Below are positions 60,311 through 64,000 of a stretch of DNA of 64,000 nt, piece by piece (positions within the stretch are counted from its first letter, which is position 1; every line of letters starts with the position of its first letter). The translations under genes were made by a program, and so were the position numbers. The DNA comes from Azospirillaceae bacterium (GTDB taxonomy: Bacteria; Pseudomonadota; Alphaproteobacteria; Azospirillales; Azospirillaceae). Below the pieces are notes generated by a model that did not search any database, was not told the origin of the DNA, and saw nothing but the letters and a program-made list of their open reading frames with translations. The DNA lies in the NCBI GenBank assembly GCA_028283825.1, contig JAPWJW010000001.1, positions 558,001-622,000 of the forward strand. The letters run 5' to 3'.

Positions 60311-62779
60311 GTGGCGACAATCGCGGAGGCGCTGCAGGCGGCCTTGGACCACCACCAGGCGGGCCGGGGGGCGGAGGCGCGCGTCCTGTACGGCCGCATC
60401 CTGGCGGCGGCACCCGACACGGCCGACGCCCATTACCTGCTGGGCATGCTGGACGCGCAGGAGGGGCGGTTCGCCGAGGCCGCGGCCGGGCTGCAACGCG
60501 CGGTGGACCTGCGGCCGCAATCGCTGCCCTACCGTCTGAACCTGGCCAAGGCCCTGTCCGCCGGCGGCCAGGTCTTCTCCGCCCTGCACCAGTTCCGCGC
60601 CGTGCTGGCGCAGCAGCCCGACCAGGCGGAGGCCCTGACCGCTGCCGCCCGCCTGCTGCTGGACGGCGTGCCGGAGGATGGCCAGGACCGGGCGGCCGAG
60701 GCCGCGGATTTGTTCGACCGCGCCGCCCGCCTGTTGCCCATCGACGCCGCTCTGGCGCTGGACCAGGCGCGCTGCCTGCAGCGCTTGGACCGCTTGACCG
60801 AGGCGGCGGTGGCGGCCGCCCGGGCCGTCGCCCACGCGCCCACGCCCAATCGCCGGGCCGCCGCCCACATCCTGCTGGCCCGGGTGCTGGAGGCACAGGG
60901 CCGGACGGAAGAGGCCCTGGCCGCCTATGAGGCCGGACTGCCCGATGCCGACCCCGCCCTGGCGCCCCAGGCGCATCAGGCGCGGGGCGCCCTGTTGCAA
61001 GCGGCCGGGCGTTCGGCGGAGGCGCTGCCGGCCTACCGTGCGGCATTGGATCTGCAACCCGACCTGCTGCCCGCCCGCTTCGGCCTGGGGCAGGTGCTGA
61101 ACGATCTGGGCCGGGACGACCCGGCGGCCGACTGTTTCCAGCAAGTCCTGGACCGCGACCCCGGCCAGATCATGGCGTATGAGGCCCTGGCTCAGCTGCG
61201 CGCCCGGCAGGGGCGGCCGGACCTGGCGGCCGACATCCTGGCTGCGGCCCTGGCGGTGGATCCGGGCCGGGCGGATTTGCGCTTCGCCTGGGGGCGGCAT
61301 CTACAGGCGGACCAGCGGCCGGGACCGGCACTGGCGGCCTATGCCGCCGTGGTGGCGGACGGGACGGTGGCGGACGACATGCGTGCCGCGGCCGCCTGCA
61401 ACCGCGCCCTGCTGCTGGTGGCGGAAGGGGATTTGGCCGGTGCGGCCGAGCTTTTGCCCCTGGTCACGGCCTTGCGGCCCGGCGAGGGGGCTGAGGGTGA
61501 GGCCGACTGCCGGCGCCTGGCGACGCTGTTGTCGGACCTGGCGCTGGTACGCGACGACGCCTGGGATCATCTGGGGCGGCTGATCGCCTGGATTGCGGCC
61601 GAGTGGCGGGTCCGGGGCTATTTCTGGAAGACGGCCTATTACGTGGCGCTGGAGACCGGTAATCGCCTGCTGGACCAGATGGAAGATGAGGCGCGGCGGG
61701 CCATCGCCCATGACGCCCTGCGCCGGCTGGTGGAGACGGTCGTCACCACGGCCATAGGCATCGATCCCCTGCTGGACCCCTGGTTCGTCTTCCTGGAGGG
61801 GTGCGTGGCGCTGCGCCTGGGTGAGGGGGAACGGGCGCGGGCACTGTTCGCCGGCCTGGCCCCGGCGCTGCCCTTCACGGCGCACATTCCCTTCGGCGAC
61901 GATTTCGCCCGCTGGACCGCCGAGGCGGCCGCCGTGCGGGGCGCCTTTGCCCAGGGGCTGACTTGGGGGCCGTTGGCGCCGGGCGCCGGCCACGAACCGG
62001 TGGTGCTGGTGGCGGCGGACAGCGCTTATGTCCGGCGTTTCCTGCCCGTCCTGGCGGCGTCCATCGCGTCGGCAGCACCGGGCGCGCGCCTGCATGTCCA
62101 TGTCTGCGATCCGGTGCCGGGGGATATCGATTTTATCCGAGCGCAGGCCGGCGCCGCACCGGCCCTGCGGCTGGGCTGGTCGACGGAGGTGCTGGACGCC
62201 GCCCTGGCCGGCCCGTCGCGGACCACCTATCTGACGGCCGCGCGTTTCCTGCGCCTGCCCGACATCCTGGAGCGCTATGCCGCACCCCTGGTGGTGGCGG
62301 ACATCGATGCCGCCTTCCTGACCGATCCCGCCCGCTTCGTGGCGGCGCTGGATGCCGGCCGGCCGGTGGCCACCACGTGGGGGCCGGGCAATCTGGCCGG
62401 CCCCTATGACGCCGCCGGCGGCGGGCTGGTGGTGCTGGCCGACCACGCCCGCGCCCGGGACTTCGCCCGGGGTGTGGCGGATTTCCTGCTGTACCATGTC
62501 GACCGGGCCCGGCGGCACGGCGTGCCCCTGGGCTATTTCCTGGACCAGGTGGCCTTGATCGCCACCATCAACGCGGTGCTGAAACCGGCGCATCTGCGCC
62601 CCATCCCCATGGACGGCCGCGTGCACCGCCTGGGGGGGGAGGGTCCGGAGGAAGGCGCCTTCGTGCAAATCCTGCCGGAAAAGGCGATGGCCGATTTCGA
62701 CGAGCGCATGGCCCGGGTGGTGGCGCGGCTGCGCACCGGGGAAGGGCCGCGCCCGCTGGAGGAATTCTTCCGCCTGTGA
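60311..62779 (+). CDS. TPR protein with C-terminal GT8-like glycosyltransferase domain
   Basis: An 822-residue protein. Residues 1-400 are TPR repeats (ALDHHQAGRGAEARVLYGRI, ALPAYRAALDLQPDLLPARF). The C-terminal 250 residues resemble a glycosyltransferase: LHVHVCDPVPGDIDFIRAQ, TYLTAARFLRLPDIL and VVADIDAAFLTD, where DID is a DxD metal/nucleotide-sugar site. It has no signal peptide. The start is GTG at 60311. The C-terminal domain is unlike that of the giant gene, so this is a different TPR-glycosyltransferase type. Confidence 0.82.
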   Translation: MATIAEALQAALDHHQAGRGAEARVLYGRILAAAPDTADAHYLLGMLDAQEGRFAEAAAGLQRAVDLRPQSLPYRLNLAKALSAGGQVFSALHQFRAVLAQQPDQAEALTAAARLLLDGVPEDGQDRAAEAADLFDRAARLLPIDAALALDQARCLQRLDRLTEAAVAAARAVAHAPTPNRRAAAHILLARVLEAQGRTEEALAAYEAGLPDADPALAPQAHQARGALLQAAGRSAEALPAYRAALDLQPDLLPARFGLGQVLNDLGRDDPAADCFQQVLDRDPGQIMAYEALAQLRARQGRPDLAADILAAALAVDPGRADLRFAWGRHLQADQRPGPALAAYAAVVADGTVADDMRAAAACNRALLLVAEGDLAGAAELLPLVTALRPGEGAEGEADCRRLATLLSDLALVRDDAWDHLGRLIAWIAAEWRVRGYFWKTAYYVALETGNRLLDQMEDEARRAIAHDALRRLVETVVTTAIGIDPLLDPWFVFLEGCVALRLGEGERARALFAGLAPALPFTAHIPFGDDFARWTAEAAAVRGAFAQGLTWGPLAPGAGHEPVVLVAADSAYVRRFLPVLAASIASAAPGARLHVHVCDPVPGDIDFIRAQAGAAPALRLGWSTEVLDAALAGPSRTTYLTAARFLRLPDILERYAAPLVVADIDAAFLTDPARFVAALDAGRPVATTWGPGNLAGPYDAAGGGLVVLADHARARDFARGVADFLLYHVDRARRHGVPLGYFLDQVALIATINAVLKPAHLRPIPMDGRVHRLGGEGPEEGAFVQILPEKAMADFDERMARVVARLRTGEGPRPLEEFFRL

Positions 62780-62970
62780 ACGCCCCGACGCACCCTAACC
62801 TTTTGCACCCGGCGGCGACGGCGCCTTTCCTGGCTTTGTGCGCGGCAAGCGCGGCCGGAGCGTCGCCGGTGGCGAGGATTTGGTAATGATTTACCGTTAA
62901 CCATTCTGGGGTAGGGGCCGCCCGGCGTGAGGGCGGGCCGGATCACGAAGGGGATGGACTGCATCGGACC

Positions 62971-64000
62971 ATGATCGGACGGTGTTTTCTGCGGACCATG
63001 GTGCGGGGTATGGGGATGGTGCGGCGGCTGGGGCCGGCCGTGCTGATGGCCTATGCGTTGGCGCAGGGCGTTGCCTCTGCCGCCGCCCCCACATCAGCAC
63101 CCCCGGTGGCCGCCGATCCCTGGGCCCCGTTCCATAGCCCGGAATTCACCCATTTTCCCGATGGCCTGCGGTTGCCCAGCGATGTGGTGACCAGCCTGGC
63201 GCAAAGCCGGGACGGGCCCATCTGGTTCGGGACATTGGGCGGTCTGGTACGCTTCGACGGGTATCGGGCGCAGATCTACCGGGGCGCCGCCGACATGCGG
63301 GCGGTATTGTCCGGACCCGGCCCTGCGGCCTCGGCCACGTCGTCTCCGCTGTCACCCGTCCTGCCCGACGCCTATGTCCGCAGCCTGCTGGTGCTGGCCG
63401 ATGGTACCTTGCTGGTGGGCACCAACAGCGGTGGACTGGTCCGTTTCGATCCCGACGCCAACGGTTTCCGGCCGGTGCCGATCTTCCGTCGCGAGGTGGC
63501 GGTCCGCATCACGGCGCTGGCCCCGGCGCGCGATGGTGGCGCCTGGGTGGTATCGGACCGGGGACTGGACCATTATGATCCACGCGGCGGCGCGGTGACG
63601 CCCCTGCCCATGGGGGACGTTGACGGCGTCGGTGCCCGCCTGTTCAGCGTGCTGGAGGACAGCCACGGCACCCTGTGGGTGGGCGGTCATCCCGGCCTGT
63701 TCCGTCGTGCCGCCGGGGAGGCCGGTTTCAGCCGCATCGCGGCGGACGATGGGGACAAGCCCCTGCAAGGGGCGCTGAACGACGATGTCTGGTCCCTTTA
63801 CCAGGATTCGGCAGGGCGCTTGTGGGTGGGCACCGGCGAGACCGGGGCCTATGTCCTGGATCCCGAAACCGGCCGGCCGCAGGCCATCCCCGGGTTGACC
63901 GGCCTGGACGGGGCGGTCAACCATCACACGGTCCGGGCCATCATCGAGGCCCCGGACGGCGACGGGTCCGGGAAAGCGGGTGGGCCGATATGGCTGGCCA
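62971..64000 (+). CDS. Beta-propeller (two-component regulator propeller) sensor protein, partial
   Basis: Frame open to the window end, at least 343 residues, start at ATG 62971 with GGGGATGG upstream. A basic start and hydrophobic stretch (VLMAYALAQGVASA) form a signal peptide. Repeats of the Reg_prop type are visible: SLAQSRDGPIWFGTLGGLVR, LLVLADGTLLVGTNSGGLVR, VLEDSHGTLWVGGHPGLFR and SLYQDSAGRLWVGTGETGAY. Such propellers usually precede a Y_Y_Y domain, a membrane helix and a histidine kinase or GGDEF domain, but that part lies outside the window. A TTAACCAT motif is at 62897-62904. Confidence 0.85.
   Translation, partial: MIGRCFLRTMVRGMGMVRRLGPAVLMAYALAQGVASAAAPTSAPPVAADPWAPFHSPEFTHFPDGLRLPSDVVTSLAQSRDGPIWFGTLGGLVRFDGYRAQIYRGAADMRAVLSGPGPAASATSSPLSPVLPDAYVRSLLVLADGTLLVGTNSGGLVRFDPDANGFRPVPIFRREVAVRITALAPARDGGAWVVSDRGLDHYDPRGGAVTPLPMGDVDGVGARLFSVLEDSHGTLWVGGHPGLFRRAAGEAGFSRIAADDGDKPLQGALNDDVWSLYQDSAGRLWVGTGETGAYVLDPETGRPQAIPGLTGLDGAVNHHTVRAIIEAPDGDGSGKAGGPIWLA

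Noticed and set aside
59007-61046. 679-codon minus-strand frame across the MFS and TPR genes
   Set aside because: Pro/Arg/Gly-rich product crossing two well-supported plus-strand genes and their gap.

Overview
The window looks like chromosomal DNA of a high-GC alphaproteobacterium, most likely of the Azospirillaceae/Rhodospirillales type. This is inferred from base composition, codon use, gene families (PadR/YqjI, FlmG-like TPR glycosyltransferases, TonB receptor, many PAS kinases) and TTAACCAT motifs in intergenic DNA; no database search was possible. No rRNA, tRNA, CRISPR array, phage gene or transposase gene was seen.

Layout. 1-9.8 kb: a SNF2-type helicase (-), pseG (-), a ketoacyl-ACP synthase III and a heme-dependent N-demethylase-like gene (+), an FMN riboswitch with ribB, and a DUF1348/TetR pair behind a large palindromic operator. 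9.8-14.6 kb: a minus-strand operon (SDR, Rieske oxygenase, PseH-like acetyltransferase, RgpF-like protein) divergent from a PadR regulator with its own palindrome. 14.6-31.6 kb: signalling genes (diguanylate cyclase, Cache histidine kinase, PAS-MCP-PilZ chemoreceptor, XRE-cupin regulator, large hybrid kinase, CheY-like protein) and two tandem prolyl oligopeptidases, the second broken. 31.8-45.4 kb: a long, tightly overlapping minus-strand surface-carbohydrate cluster. It holds pseB and pseC, a nucleotidyltransferase-PfkB fusion, a HAD phosphatase, an aminoglycoside/choline-kinase-like phosphotransferase, a split transketolase, two 'sporadic carbohydrate cluster' proteins, an SDR, three methyltransferases and a PhyH oxygenase. 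45.7-54.2 kb: divergent from pseB, a giant gene of five tandem TPR plus glycosyltransferase modules (FlmG-like), interrupted by one frameshift. 54.3-64 kb: a frameshifted CgeB-like glycosyltransferase, a TonB-dependent receptor with a terminator, a DUF925 nucleotidyltransferase, an MFS transporter, another TPR-glycosyltransferase and the start of a beta-propeller sensor.

How it fits together. PseB and PseC start, and PseH-like and PseG continue, pseudaminic acid synthesis; pseF and pseI are not in the window. The FlmG-like protein beside pseB is a natural candidate to transfer this sugar to flagellin or another surface protein. The sporadic carbohydrate cluster resembles heptose-nucleotide synthesis in its enzyme classes (transketolase, sugar kinase, HAD phosphatase, nucleotidyltransferase), but with split and rearranged enzymes, and may make an unusual nucleotide sugar decorated by methyltransferases and oxygenases.

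The most novel signal is a dispersed family of about 70-165 bp intergenic repeats (five copies: 8555, 17640, 24327, 26616, 54229). Their internal helices are kept by compensatory base changes around an invariant GGAT loop. Two inverted copies bracket the broken prolyl oligopeptidase. Five coding regions carry single frameshifts, four of them in glycan-related genes.
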